From assembly GCF_900114495.1 (NCBI RefSeq), contig NZ_FOZI01000002.1, positions 248,001 through 312,000 of the forward strand: a DNA stretch of 64,000 bases. The letters run 5' to 3'. Source of the DNA: Dyella sp. OK004 (GTDB taxonomy: Bacteria > Pseudomonadota > Gammaproteobacteria > Xanthomonadales > Rhodanobacteraceae). Under the pieces are notes generated by a model. That model searched no databases, was not told the DNA's origin, and saw nothing but the letters and a program-made list of their open reading frames with translations. Positions 18,644-26,735 of the stretch are shown here, piece after piece; within the stretch, counting starts at the first letter, position 1; the number at the start of each line of letters is the position of its first letter. A program made the position numbers and the translations under genes.

Positions 18644-18724
18644 TTACGATCGCGCCCCTACTTCCGCCAACGGCATCGGATAGCCGTAAAACCAAAAGTA
18701 ATAGCGGGTGGAGGTGAGGATCAT
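18644..18724 (-). CDS. aromatic amino acid leader peptide of aroG (attenuator)
   Basis: A 26-codon reading frame starting ATG at 18724 and ending TAA at 18644. It encodes the run RYYFWFYGY, that is four Tyr, two Phe and one Trp within nine codons. Such a run just upstream of a terminator and a DAHP synthase gene is the hallmark of ribosome-mediated attenuation. When charged Tyr, Phe or Trp tRNA is scarce, the ribosome would stall and prevent terminator formation. No good Shine-Dalgarno is seen, so translation may begin at or near the mRNA 5' end, or from an in-frame GTG six codons upstream. Confidence 0.88.
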   Translation of the reverse strand: MILTSTRYYFWFYGYPMPLAEVGARS

Positions 18725-18842
18725 GACGCGTAGTGATAACACAGAGTAGGTGCGATGCAAACCCCGCCGCGGCATTTAGCCTTCCAAATCAGTATCCATT
18801 GAAACCACCGGACGGTACGTCACTCGACGATAGAATCCCGCC

Positions 18843-19766
18843 ATGCCCTCCCCACTCCATCTGCTGACCCACCCCGCCCGCGAACCCATCCGCCGCTGGG
18901 TATTGAGTGCCTTTCCCCGCAATGGCGGCGGCACCATCGACTATGACCACCCCATCGGCGACCCCGGGCTATTCGGACCCGACAGCGCCACCTGGCGCAT
19001 CCACTCCGACTTTCCCGGCATGCTCGCCGGCGGCCTCGCCGCGCTGATGCTGCAAACCCTGCACCCGCTGGCCCTGGCCGGCGTATGGGACCACTCCAAC
19101 TTCCGCGACGACCTGCTCGGCCGCCTGCGCCGCACCACCGCCTTCGTCGGCGGCACCACCTACGCCCCACACGAACAGGCGCAGCAACTGATCGAACGCG
19201 TCAAACACATCCACGCCCAGGTCATCGGCCACGGCGAAGACGGGCGCCCCTACGCCGCCGACGATCCCCACCTGCTCACTTGGGTCCACGTCACCGAAGC
19301 CCACAGCTTCCTGCAGGGCTATCGCCGCTTCAGCCATATCACGCTGCCCGCAGGCGCCGCCGACCGCTACTACGACGAAGTGCGACGCATCGCCGAAGCC
19401 CTCGGCGCCCGCGACGTCCCCGCTTCCGAAGCGGAAGTCACCGCCTATTTCCGCCATATGCGTTCCGAACTGATCTACAGCGAACGCTCCCGCGTCGTAC
19501 TCGACATACTCTCCCGCGTACGCCTGCCAGTACCCATCGCCGGCCTCTCCCGCAACGTCTTCCTGCTGGCCGGTGCCGCCCTGTTACCGGAATGGGCGGA
19601 ACGCATGCTGCAACGGACACCACTGCAACGAGCGCAAGCGCGACTCGCAGCGCGTGCCTTGTGGTCAGTGTCTCCGGTGTTCCGTGCAGCGTTGAAGGAT
19701 GGCATCGCGAGTCGCGCATGCGCGCGAGTGAGCGTTACGAGCGAGAGCTTGCAGAGCTGGGCATAA
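18843..19766 (+). CDS. oxygenase MpaB family protein (DUF2236)
   Basis: A 307-residue protein of the DUF2236 family, related to the latex-clearing protein Lcp and fungal MpaB oxygenases, many of which bind heme. Family blocks: DPGLFGPDSATWRIHSDFPGMLAGGLAALMLQTLHPLALAGV, FVGGTTYAP and WVHVTEAHSFLQGYRRF with likely His ligands. Substrate unknown. The last 20 residues are low in similarity and run toward the repeat region. Confidence 0.88.
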   Translation: MPSPLHLLTHPAREPIRRWVLSAFPRNGGGTIDYDHPIGDPGLFGPDSATWRIHSDFPGMLAGGLAALMLQTLHPLALAGVWDHSNFRDDLLGRLRRTTAFVGGTTYAPHEQAQQLIERVKHIHAQVIGHGEDGRPYAADDPHLLTWVHVTEAHSFLQGYRRFSHITLPAGAADRYYDEVRRIAEALGARDVPASEAEVTAYFRHMRSELIYSERSRVVLDILSRVRLPVPIAGLSRNVFLLAGAALLPEWAERMLQRTPLQRAQARLAARALWSVSPVFRAALKDGIASRACARVSVTSESLQSWA

Positions 19767-19790
19767 AGCCAACCACTGAAGCGTTATCCC

Positions 19791-20224
19791 AAGCACCCAC
19801 CCCTCACCCCAACCCTCTCCCCGGAGGGGAGAGGGAGCAAAAGCTATGTGCCGTCAGTCTGTGGTCGGCGATCAGGCCCGAAGAAAACCATCCGACGCCT
19901 GACACTGGAAAAAGCGCAGCTACAGAGCACACCGCCAGCTCTCAGGCCATTTCTCTTTGGTTACTTTCTCTTTGGGCCAGCAAAGAGAAAGTGACCCGAG
20001 CCGCGGCAGCGGTTCGGAAGCCCGCGGCAGGCGAGCCCAGTCGCGACAACGCGACAACCAAGCGATAACGCCACTGGATGACCAGCTTCGCTGTTGAAAA
20101 GCGCCTCCGGCCTACGCCGGAATGACGGAGTAGGAAGGGATATCGCAAGGGCCGAACCCTCCCCCCAGCCCTCTCTCCCACAGGGAATACTTTCGGGCCG
20201 TCGAGCGAAGAGGGAGCCAAAGCC
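19791..20224 (+). repeat. long composite dispersed repeat, copy A
   Basis: Fills the gap between the DUF2236 and VOC genes; no gene is seen here. Order: edge AGCACCC, C-rich hairpin module (CCCTCTCCCC/GGGGAGAGGG), the CGACGCCTGACACTGG block, the hairpin GGTTACTTTCTCTTTG-GGCCAG-CAAAGAGAAAGTGACC (19959-19996), the CGCGGCAGCGGTTCGGAAG block, a CCGGCCTACGCCGG hairpin, then GCAAGGGCCGAACCC and a second C-rich module. Confidence 0.88.
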
Positions 20225-20227
20225 AAA

Positions 20228-20692
20228 TCACCCCTCCCCCATCATCGCGTCATACCGCCGCTGCATCTCCTCCGGACTAACCTTCTCAATGCTGTGCCCA
20301 ATCAACCACTCATGCCCAAACGGATCGCGCACCGTCCCGCCACGCTCCCCATAAAACGCATCCGCCGCCGGCCGCACCAAGGTCCCGCCCGCCTTCACCG
20401 CCCGCGCCAGCATCACGTCCGCGTTATCGACATGCAGATGGATCGACACACTGGTCCCGCCAATGCTCTGCGGTCCCACGATGCCGCACTCCGGATACTC
20501 GTCCGACACCATGATCACCGCCGGCCCCAGCTCCAGTTCGGCATGGCCGATGCGGCCGGTACCCGGCTCGTTGAGCTGATAGCGCAGTTTGGCGCCGAAG
20601 GCCTGCTGGTAGTACGCCAGCGCCGCGGCGGCGTTTTTGACGCGTAGATAAGGAAACACTTCGTGGACCGTGGATGCGGCTTGGGTATCCAT
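20228..20692 (-). CDS. VOC family protein (PhnB/glyoxalase-like)
   Basis: A 154-residue vicinal-oxygen-chelate fold protein of the PhnB-like subgroup, with FPYLRVKNAAAALAYYQQAF and the C-terminal GTVRDPFGHEWLIGH. Start at MDTQAAS. The same frame is open for 370 more codons antisense to the helicase gene, but that part is shadow. Activity unknown; relatives include glyoxalase, bleomycin-binding and demethylubiquinone methyltransferase-like annotations. Confidence 0.9.
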   Translation of the reverse strand: MDTQAASTVHEVFPYLRVKNAAAALAYYQQAFGAKLRYQLNEPGTGRIGHAELELGPAVIMVSDEYPECGIVGPQSIGGTSVSIHLHVDNADVMLARAVKAGGTLVRPAADAFYGERGGTVRDPFGHEWLIGHSIEKVSPEEMQRRYDAMMGEG

Positions 20693-20842
20693 GACAAGCA
20701 CTCCGTAGTGAGGGATCGACGGCCATGCTGCACCCGCCAGCAAACGCCGTCTTGTAGAAAATCCGAGTGAAAGCCCGTCGCAGCGCGGATTGACACCGCC
20801 CGGCGATCCGTTAACGTCGCCGCATCCCGCAAGGAGGCCCCG

Positions 20843-22714
20843 GTGGCGACGCTTATTCCAACCCGAAACAGCTGCCTGTCGCGGATGACCAGCGGCGAAA
20901 AACGCTTCTCCGAGCGCCTGGAGCAGAAGCTCGAAGACGACTACCTGCTGTGGTACGACGTGCCGGTCGGCCCCAAGCAGCGCCGCCCCGACTTCATCGT
21001 GTTCCACCCGCGCCGCGGCCTGTTGGTGCTGGAAGTGAAGGATTGGAAGCCGGACACCATCCAGCAGGCCGACCCCACCCTGTTTACCCTGCTCACCGGC
21101 CGCAGCAGCGTGAAGGAGCACAACCCGCTGATGCAGGCACGCGATTGCGCCAGCGAGGTTTACAAGGTCCTGCAGCATGACCCGGCGCTGCGCCATCCGC
21201 CCGGCCATCACTACGAGGGCAAGCTGCTGATGCCGTGGGGCTACGGCGTGGTGCTCTCCAATATCAGTCGCAAGAACTACGTGGCGGGCGGGCTGGAAGC
21301 AGTGATCCCGCCGCATCTGGTGATCTGCCAGGACGAGATGTACGAGTCGGTCGAAGCCGAGGATTTCCAGGAACGGCTGTGGGCGATGTACCCGCAAGTG
21401 TTCCCCACCGCGCTCACCTTGCCGCAGATCGATCGCGTGCGCTGGCACCTGTTCCCCGAAATCCGCGTTGAACCCGGCTCCGGCCAGTTCGGCCTGTTCG
21501 ACCGCTCCACCAGCGGCGCGGTGAACAAGGTGGAGATTCCCGACCTGATCAAGGTGATGGACGCGCAGCAGGAGCAACTCGCTCGTTCGCTCGGCGACGA
21601 GCACCGCATCATCCACGGCGTCGCCGGCTCCGGCAAAACCATGATCCTCGGTTTCCGTGCCATGGCGCTGGCGCGCGCCTTGAATAAGCCGATCCTGGTG
21701 CTCTGCTACAACAAGACGCTCGCCGCGCGACTGGACCAGCTGATGGGCGAACGCGGCCTCAGCGACAAAGTACAGGTGTACAACTTCCACAAGTGGTGCC
21801 GCAGCATGCTCACCGCTTATCACGTACCGCTACCACCCGAGGGCCGGGACTTTTTCGATGCGCTGCCGCCCGCGGTGATCGAAGGCGTGGACAAGGGCCA
21901 GATCCCGCGCTTCCAGTACGGCGCTGTGCTGATCGACGAAGGCCACGATTTCGAACCAGACTGGTACAAGCTGATCGTGCAGATGATCGACCCCAACACC
22001 AATTCGCTGCTGGTGTTGTACGACGACGCTCAGAACATCTACGGCAAGGCCACCCGCAAGCAGCTCAGCTGGAAAAGCCTGGGCGTGCAGGCGCAAGGCC
22101 GCACCACCATCCTCAAGCTCAACTACCGCAACACGCTAGAAATCCTCTCCGTCGCCCGCGGCTTCGCCAACGAACTGCTGCTCGGCCGCGACGAGGAAGA
22201 CGACGGCGTGCCCCTGATCTCTCCCGAAAGCGCCGGCCGCCGCGGCGCACTGCCGGAACTGATCCGCGTCGAACGCACCGAAGATCAGCTCCCCGCCATC
22301 ATCGACCGCCTGCGCGACGAGCAAACGCTGGGCCGTCCGCTATCCGACATGGCCGTGATCTTCCGCAATAAATGGGAAGGCGAGAAATTGCATGAGGCCT
22401 TGCAGCGCGCCGGCATCCCCAGCCGCCTCGCCGAAGGCAACGGCAAAAGCACACTCTTCGTCGCCGACGACACCGTCAAACTCGTCACCATGCACTCCAG
22501 CAAAGGCCTGGAATTCCCACTGGTCATCATCCCCGGCCTCGGCTCACTTCCCATGCCCGGCAAAGACGAGCCCGAAGAAGCACGCCTCCTCTACGTCGCC
22601 ATGACCCGAGCCACCGAACGCCTCGTCATGATCCACCATGCCGACTCCGTCTTCAGCGCACGCATCCGCAACTCGATCAATGACGTGCAGGGGCAGTTGG
22701 GGGCGATGGCCTGA
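20843..22714 (+). CDS. NERD-nuclease-domain superfamily I helicase (UvrD-like)
   Basis: 623-residue fusion. Residues about 15-130 are a nuclease-related domain (NERD) with the PD-(D/E)xK core Asp50 (RRPDFIVF) and EVK at 64-66. The helicase part has Walker A GVAGSGKT (259-266), DEGH (365-368), motif YRNT (428-431), HSSKGLEF (551-558) and LLYVAMTRA (582-590). Start is GTG with AAGGAGG at 20831-20837. It should act on DNA or RNA ends; a repair or defence role is possible but not shown. The gene sits between two direct copies of the long repeat. Confidence 0.9.
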   Translation: MATLIPTRNSCLSRMTSGEKRFSERLEQKLEDDYLLWYDVPVGPKQRRPDFIVFHPRRGLLVLEVKDWKPDTIQQADPTLFTLLTGRSSVKEHNPLMQARDCASEVYKVLQHDPALRHPPGHHYEGKLLMPWGYGVVLSNISRKNYVAGGLEAVIPPHLVICQDEMYESVEAEDFQERLWAMYPQVFPTALTLPQIDRVRWHLFPEIRVEPGSGQFGLFDRSTSGAVNKVEIPDLIKVMDAQQEQLARSLGDEHRIIHGVAGSGKTMILGFRAMALARALNKPILVLCYNKTLAARLDQLMGERGLSDKVQVYNFHKWCRSMLTAYHVPLPPEGRDFFDALPPAVIEGVDKGQIPRFQYGAVLIDEGHDFEPDWYKLIVQMIDPNTNSLLVLYDDAQNIYGKATRKQLSWKSLGVQAQGRTTILKLNYRNTLEILSVARGFANELLLGRDEEDDGVPLISPESAGRRGALPELIRVERTEDQLPAIIDRLRDEQTLGRPLSDMAVIFRNKWEGEKLHEALQRAGIPSRLAEGNGKSTLFVADDTVKLVTMHSSKGLEFPLVIIPGLGSLPMPGKDEPEEARLLYVAMTRATERLVMIHHADSVFSARIRNSINDVQGQLGAMA

Positions 22715-22734
22715 ACGCGGCGAGGCAGGACGAA

Positions 22735-23050
22735 ATGCCTCGAAGCAAACCATCCCGACGCCTGACACTGGAAAAGACGCCACTACAGAGCACGCCGCCT
22801 GCTCTTCAGGCCATTTCTCTTTGGTTACTTTCTCTTTGGGCCAGCAAAGAGAAAGTAACCCGGACCGCGGCAGCGGTTCGGAAGCCCGCGGCAGGCGAGC
22901 CAGTGCACGCAGACGCGACAACCGAGCGATAAGGCACTGGATGACCAGCTTCGCTGTTGTGAAGCGCCTCCGGCCTACGCCGGAATGACGAAGTAGGAAG
23001 GAATGTCGCAAGGGTCGAACCCCTCACAGAGGGAGAGGGAGCAAAAACAC
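22735..23050 (+). repeat. long composite dispersed repeat, copy B
   Basis: Occupies the gap between the helicase and Rieske genes; no gene seen. Contains the core from CATCCCGACGCCTGACACTGG through the hairpin whose arms are perfect here (GGTTACTTTCTCTTTG and CAAAGAGAAAGTAACC) to CCGGCCTACGCCGGAATGACG, then GCAAGGGTCGAACCCC. Same orientation as copy A. Confidence 0.88.
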
Positions 23051-23114
23051 ACCTCTTCCCACCCCTCCCAAAGCGATCAATACTCCCCTCACACCCTCAG
23101 CCGGCTCGCCGCCC

Positions 23115-24209
23115 ATGCCCGACCTGCTCGAAGCCCGCACCCTCGCCCCCCAACCACTAGACCACGCACTAGCTCTACCCGCGCGCTACTACACCGACCC
23201 ACGTATGCCTGCGCTCGATGCGCACGCCGTATTCCGCCGCAGCTGGCAACTCGTCTGCCACCAATCGCAACTCACCGGTGTCGGCGATCACGTCGTCACC
23301 ACGATCGCCGGCCTGCCACTGCTGGTCGTGCGCAGCGATGAAACCACCATCCGCGCCTTCCACAACGTGTGTCGCCACCGCGCCGGCCCGATCGCCAGCT
23401 GCGACGGCCGCAGCGCGAAGGCATTGCGTTGCCGCTATCACGGCTGGACCTACGGCCTCGATGGCGTCCTGCGCGGCGCGCCGGAGATGGGCCGCACGCC
23501 GGACTTCGATCCTGCAGACATCCGGCTGCCCGAAGTGCATGTGCAGCTGTGGCAGGGATTGGTGTTTGTCGCCACCGGCGACGCCGCGCCGTTCGCCGAC
23601 TTCGTCGCCGGCATCGACGCACGCCTCGGCGCAGAACGCTCACTGGCCAACTTCGAATTTCATCACCGCTCCAGCTACGACGTGGCATGCAACTGGAAGG
23701 TGTACGTGGACAATTACCTGGAGGGTTACCACGTACCGCACATCCACCCGGGATTGAACAGCCTGCTCGACTATCGCAGCTACATCACCGAGACGGCCGA
23801 GTGGTATTCGTATCAATACAGTCCGCTGGAAAGCGCGTCCGATCTCTACGGCAGTGGCGAAGCGCTGTATTACTTCCTTTACCCGAACACCATGCTCAAC
23901 ATCCTGCCCGGCCGCCTCCAGACCAATCGCGTGCTGCCGCTGGGCGTGGATCGCTGCCGCGTGAAGTTCGACTTCTACTACGCGCCGGATACCAGCGAAC
24001 AGGCTCTGCTGCGCCGCGCGCGCGATGTCGAATTCAGCGATGAAGTGCAGGTGGAAGATGTAACCATCTGCGAAGACGTGCAACGCGGCCTCGCCTCTGG
24101 CTCCTATGAAGCTGGGCGGCTCAATCCGCTGCGCGAAAACGCCGTCCACCATTTCCACGAACTGCTGCGCCGCGCCTACCGCAACGCTTCCGCCAGCGAA
24201 CACGCATGA
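23115..24209 (+). CDS. Rieske-type aromatic ring-hydroxylating/demethylating oxygenase alpha subunit
   Basis: 364-residue Rieske non-heme iron oxygenase. The [2Fe-2S] ligands are Cys86/His88 (CRHRA) and Cys106/His109 (CRYHGW). The mononuclear iron site is DNYLEGYHVPHIHPG with His206 and His211. Size and single-subunit context resemble the choline monooxygenase/GbcA/stachydrine demethylase group rather than classical dioxygenases, but no reductase is adjacent. It overlaps the downstream amino-acid permease by four bases, suggesting its substrate or product is an amino acid or betaine (inference). Confidence 0.88.
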   Translation: MPDLLEARTLAPQPLDHALALPARYYTDPRMPALDAHAVFRRSWQLVCHQSQLTGVGDHVVTTIAGLPLLVVRSDETTIRAFHNVCRHRAGPIASCDGRSAKALRCRYHGWTYGLDGVLRGAPEMGRTPDFDPADIRLPEVHVQLWQGLVFVATGDAAPFADFVAGIDARLGAERSLANFEFHHRSSYDVACNWKVYVDNYLEGYHVPHIHPGLNSLLDYRSYITETAEWYSYQYSPLESASDLYGSGEALYYFLYPNTMLNILPGRLQTNRVLPLGVDRCRVKFDFYYAPDTSEQALLRRARDVEFSDEVQVEDVTICEDVQRGLASGSYEAGRLNPLRENAVHHFHELLRRAYRNASASEHA

Positions 24210-25507
24210 AGAATCCGGCCCGGCTGCTGGGCCCATGGATGCTTACCGCCCTGGTGGTGGGCAACATGATCGGCTCCGGCGTGTTCGTGCTGCCAGCCGC
24301 ATTGGCGCCATATGGCGCAGCCAGCCTGCTCGGTTGGGGCTTCACCTTGGCCGGCGCGTTGCTGCTGGCTTTGGTACACGCATGGCTGTCGCAGATCGTG
24401 GCCAACCACGGCGGCGCCTATGCGTATGCGCGACTCGCTTTCGGTGATGCGATAGGTTTCGTCGCCGCGTGGAGTTACTGGATCTGCGTCTGGACGGCCA
24501 ATGCGGCCATCGCGGTGGCGTTCGCTGGCAGCCTTGGCGCGATCTGGCCCGCGGCCGCATCAACACCATGGCGTAGCACATGCAGTGCGCTGGCCGTGTT
24601 GTGGCTATGCACGGCGATCAATGCCGCCGGCGTGCGCGAAGCGGGCCGCATGCAACTGGTGACTACAGCGCTGAAGGTGATTCCACTGCTGGTGTTCGGC
24701 CTGTTCGCACTCGGCCTGGTGCACGGCGATGCGTATCGGCCCTTCAACCCGAGCGGGCAATCCTTGTTGAGCGTGACGACGGCCACGGCTTCGCTGACCT
24801 TGTGGGCCTTTCTCGGACTCGAGGCGGCGACCGTACCCACTGGCGTGGTACGCGATCCGCAACGCACCGTGCCGCGCGCCACCATCGCTGGCATGCTGAT
24901 CGCCGGCATCGCCACCATGCTCGCCTGCACCGTGGTGATCGGCATGCTGCCGCCCGGCGTAGCGCAGACCTCTGCCGCACCGATGGCCGAGGCAGCGACG
25001 CGTGCGTGGGGGCATGCGGCCGGCTGGATGATCGGGCTGGTCGCTACCGTATCGTGTCTCGGCGCCTTGAACGGCTGGGTGTTGTTACAAGGGCAAACGC
25101 CTTACGCCGCCGCGCAGGACGGTTTGTTTCCCGCGCCATTCGCGCGTATCGATGCGCGCGGCACACCTTGGTTCGGCCTGCTGCTCAGCAGTGTGCTGGC
25201 GAGCGTGCTGATCGTTGCTAATGGCAGCAAGTCACTGGTGGCGCTGTTTACGCTGGCCATCCTGCTTTCCACGGCGGCCACGCTGCTGCCCTATGTGCTG
25301 AGCGTGCTGGCCTGGTGGCGCATCGATGCCGGCGCAAGCGTCATGCGCAAGACGGTGGCAGTACTCGCGCTCGCCTATAGCCTGTGGGCGCTGATCGGTA
25401 CGGGGACCGAAGCCTTGTTGTGGGGTGCGGTGTTATTGCTGCTCGGCCTGCCGGTATTCCTGTGGCAGCGGCGGCAATTGCTGCAACGATCAGCACGCAA
25501 ATCCTGA
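24206..25507 (+). CDS. APC-superfamily amino acid permease (AdiC-like)
   Basis: 433-residue, about twelve-segment inner-membrane transporter of the basic amino acid/polyamine antiporter group. The N-terminal GNMIGSGVFVLPAAL is the conserved substrate-binding helix-1 motif (G-S/A-G). Its ATG overlaps the stop of the Rieske oxygenase gene, so the two are coupled and probably handle the same compound. Exact substrate unknown. Confidence 0.9.
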   Translation: MKNPARLLGPWMLTALVVGNMIGSGVFVLPAALAPYGAASLLGWGFTLAGALLLALVHAWLSQIVANHGGAYAYARLAFGDAIGFVAAWSYWICVWTANAAIAVAFAGSLGAIWPAAASTPWRSTCSALAVLWLCTAINAAGVREAGRMQLVTTALKVIPLLVFGLFALGLVHGDAYRPFNPSGQSLLSVTTATASLTLWAFLGLEAATVPTGVVRDPQRTVPRATIAGMLIAGIATMLACTVVIGMLPPGVAQTSAAPMAEAATRAWGHAAGWMIGLVATVSCLGALNGWVLLQGQTPYAAAQDGLFPAPFARIDARGTPWFGLLLSSVLASVLIVANGSKSLVALFTLAILLSTAATLLPYVLSVLAWWRIDAGASVMRKTVAVLALAYSLWALIGTGTEALLWGAVLLLLGLPVFLWQRRQLLQRSARKS

Positions 25508-25603
25508 AGCCTGCACTCGCTTGCGCGGACTCGTGCGAAGCGCCACAGTGCGCCGGCCGGCCACGCTGCTGGCCCCCTCCATCTGACTGCCCGGGAGTTA
25601 GCG

Positions 25604-26359
25604 ATGAGACGTCTCCTGCAGTACGCCTTTGCTCTGTTCGCATGCATCGCCGTGCCGGCCATGGCGGCCGACGGCTTTGTCACCGGCAACGTGAATCTGC
25701 GCGCCGGTCCGGATACGGAATACCCGATCATCACGGTCGTACCGCTCGGCACCAACGTCTCCATCCAGGGTTGCACGGAAGGTTTTGCCTGGTGCGACGT
25801 GGTCACCATGGGCACACGCGGATGGGTCTCCGGCGGCTATATCCAGTACACCTATCAGGACCAGCGCGTGGTGGTGCAGGACTATGGCGCACGCATCGGC
25901 ATTCCGGTCATCTCATTCGTGATCGGCAGCTACTGGGGCAGCTACTACCAGGATCGTCCGTTCTATCGCCAGCGCGACTACTGGTATCACCGCCCCTGGC
26001 CGTCGCACCATCGCCCACCGGTGCGCCCACGCCCGCCCAGCTGGAGCGGAGGACATCGTCCGAACCCCGGTAACGGCACGCGTCCACCGAGGCCCGGCCA
26101 TGGTGGATCGGGCGGCACGCGCCCGCCGAATCCCGGTAACGGTGGTGGCACACGCCCACCCAATCCTGGCAACGGTGGTGGCCCGGGCGGTGGAACACGT
26201 CCACCCAATCCCGGCAATGGGTCAGGTGGTGGAACACGTCCGCCGCGACCCGGCAATGGATCGGGTGGCGGTACGCGCCCACCGGCTCCGGGCAACGGCC
26301 AAAAGCCGGCGCCGAGACCGCAAACGCGTCCGCTGCCTACCAACACCAACGGCAACTGA
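25604..26359 (+). CDS. exported SH3-domain protein with Gly/Pro/Arg repeat tail
   Basis: 251 residues. A cleavable signal peptide ([24 protein letters not shown]) is followed by a bacterial SH3 domain (about 24-85; [33 protein letters not shown]). After a [18 protein letters not shown] segment the tail holds about six repeats of the form TRPPxPGNG separated by glycines (about residues 158-232). SH3b domains commonly bind peptidoglycan; the repeat tail has no known partner. Confidence 0.85.
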   Translation: MRRLLQYAFALFACIAVPAMAADGFVTGNVNLRAGPDTEYPIITVVPLGTNVSIQGCTEGFAWCDVVTMGTRGWVSGGYIQYTYQDQRVVVQDYGARIGIPVISFVIGSYWGSYYQDRPFYRQRDYWYHRPWPSHHRPPVRPRPPSWSGGHRPNPGNGTRPPRPGHGGSGGTRPPNPGNGGGTRPPNPGNGGGPGGGTRPPNPGNGSGGGTRPPRPGNGSGGGTRPPAPGNGQKPAPRPQTRPLPTNTNGN

Positions 26360-26380
26360 TCCCTGCCGTTCGCATCACAC

Positions 26381-26406
26381 AAACGCCACGGCTCGCCGTG
26401 GCGTTT
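26381..26406. terminator. hairpin terminator after the SH3 gene
   Basis: Stem AAACGCCACGG (26381-26391) and CCGTGGCGTTT (26396-26406) around CTCG; a short T run follows. Confidence 0.75.
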
Positions 26407-26483
26407 GTCGTTAGTGGCTTCGCCGGCCCCGCACGCACCCAGTCAGTTTGTGCCTCGAAGCGTCCCGCAGCTGCGTCTAAAAC

Positions 26484-26497
26484 GTGATTTACGTCAC
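26484..26497. promoter_or_regulatory. CRP/Clp-type binding site upstream of the EPS operon
   Basis: GTGATTTACGTCAC has perfect GTGA-N6-TCAC half-sites, the core of the CRP/Clp recognition sequence. It lies 52 bases upstream of the -24 element of a sigma-54 promoter and 239 bases before the glycosyltransferase start. In Xanthomonadales the CRP homologue Clp responds to cyclic-di-GMP and controls exopolysaccharide genes. That this site is used is inference. Confidence 0.55.
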
Positions 26498-26548
26498 CTG
26501 CGAATATGCAATGTATTGATTTGTAGATAAAAACAAAAAACCAGCCCC

Positions 26549-26564
26549 TGGCACGGCTCTTGCC
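26549..26564 (+). promoter_or_regulatory. sigma-54 (RpoN) promoter of the EPS operon
   Basis: TGGCACGGCTCTTGCC matches the -24/-12 consensus (TGGCACG-N4-TTGC) with the required GG-N10-GC spacing. It points at the glycosyltransferase gene with a leader of about 170 bases. A sequence AATCAACACATTA (26595-26607) fits the IHF consensus but lies downstream of the promoter. An AT-rich tract (26500-26541) lies upstream. The rest of 26407-26735 holds no gene. Confidence 0.75.
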
Positions 26565-26735
26565 CCATTACTTAATGCAAGGCCCAGCTTTTTCAATCAA
26601 CACATTACGCATCCGCACCACCAGGGTCGCCGTTCGATACCACCGCGAAAACGCTGCTCCCTCCGGCATCCAGCACCGGCGGGGCCGGAAGCGCTCGTCC
26701 CGATATCGCCCCGCGCCGCACCACGGGAACCTCCC

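Noticed and set aside
20228-21823. Very long minus-strand frame covering the VOC gene and most of the helicase gene's antisense strand
   Set aside because: Only the last 154 codons match a known family; the rest is antisense to the NERD-helicase, whose motifs are complete, and is a GC-rich shadow.
22806-23027. Short frames inside the composite repeats with similar proteins (for example SLLAQRESNQREMA and LWLLSLWASKEKVTR)
   Set aside because: They recur in every repeat copy in several frames and lack start signals; they come from the repeat DNA and are not genes.
26595-26607. AATCAACACATTA as an IHF site for the sigma-54 promoter
   Set aside because: It fits the consensus but lies downstream of the promoter, where IHF would not bend an activator toward RNA polymerase; kept only as a remark.
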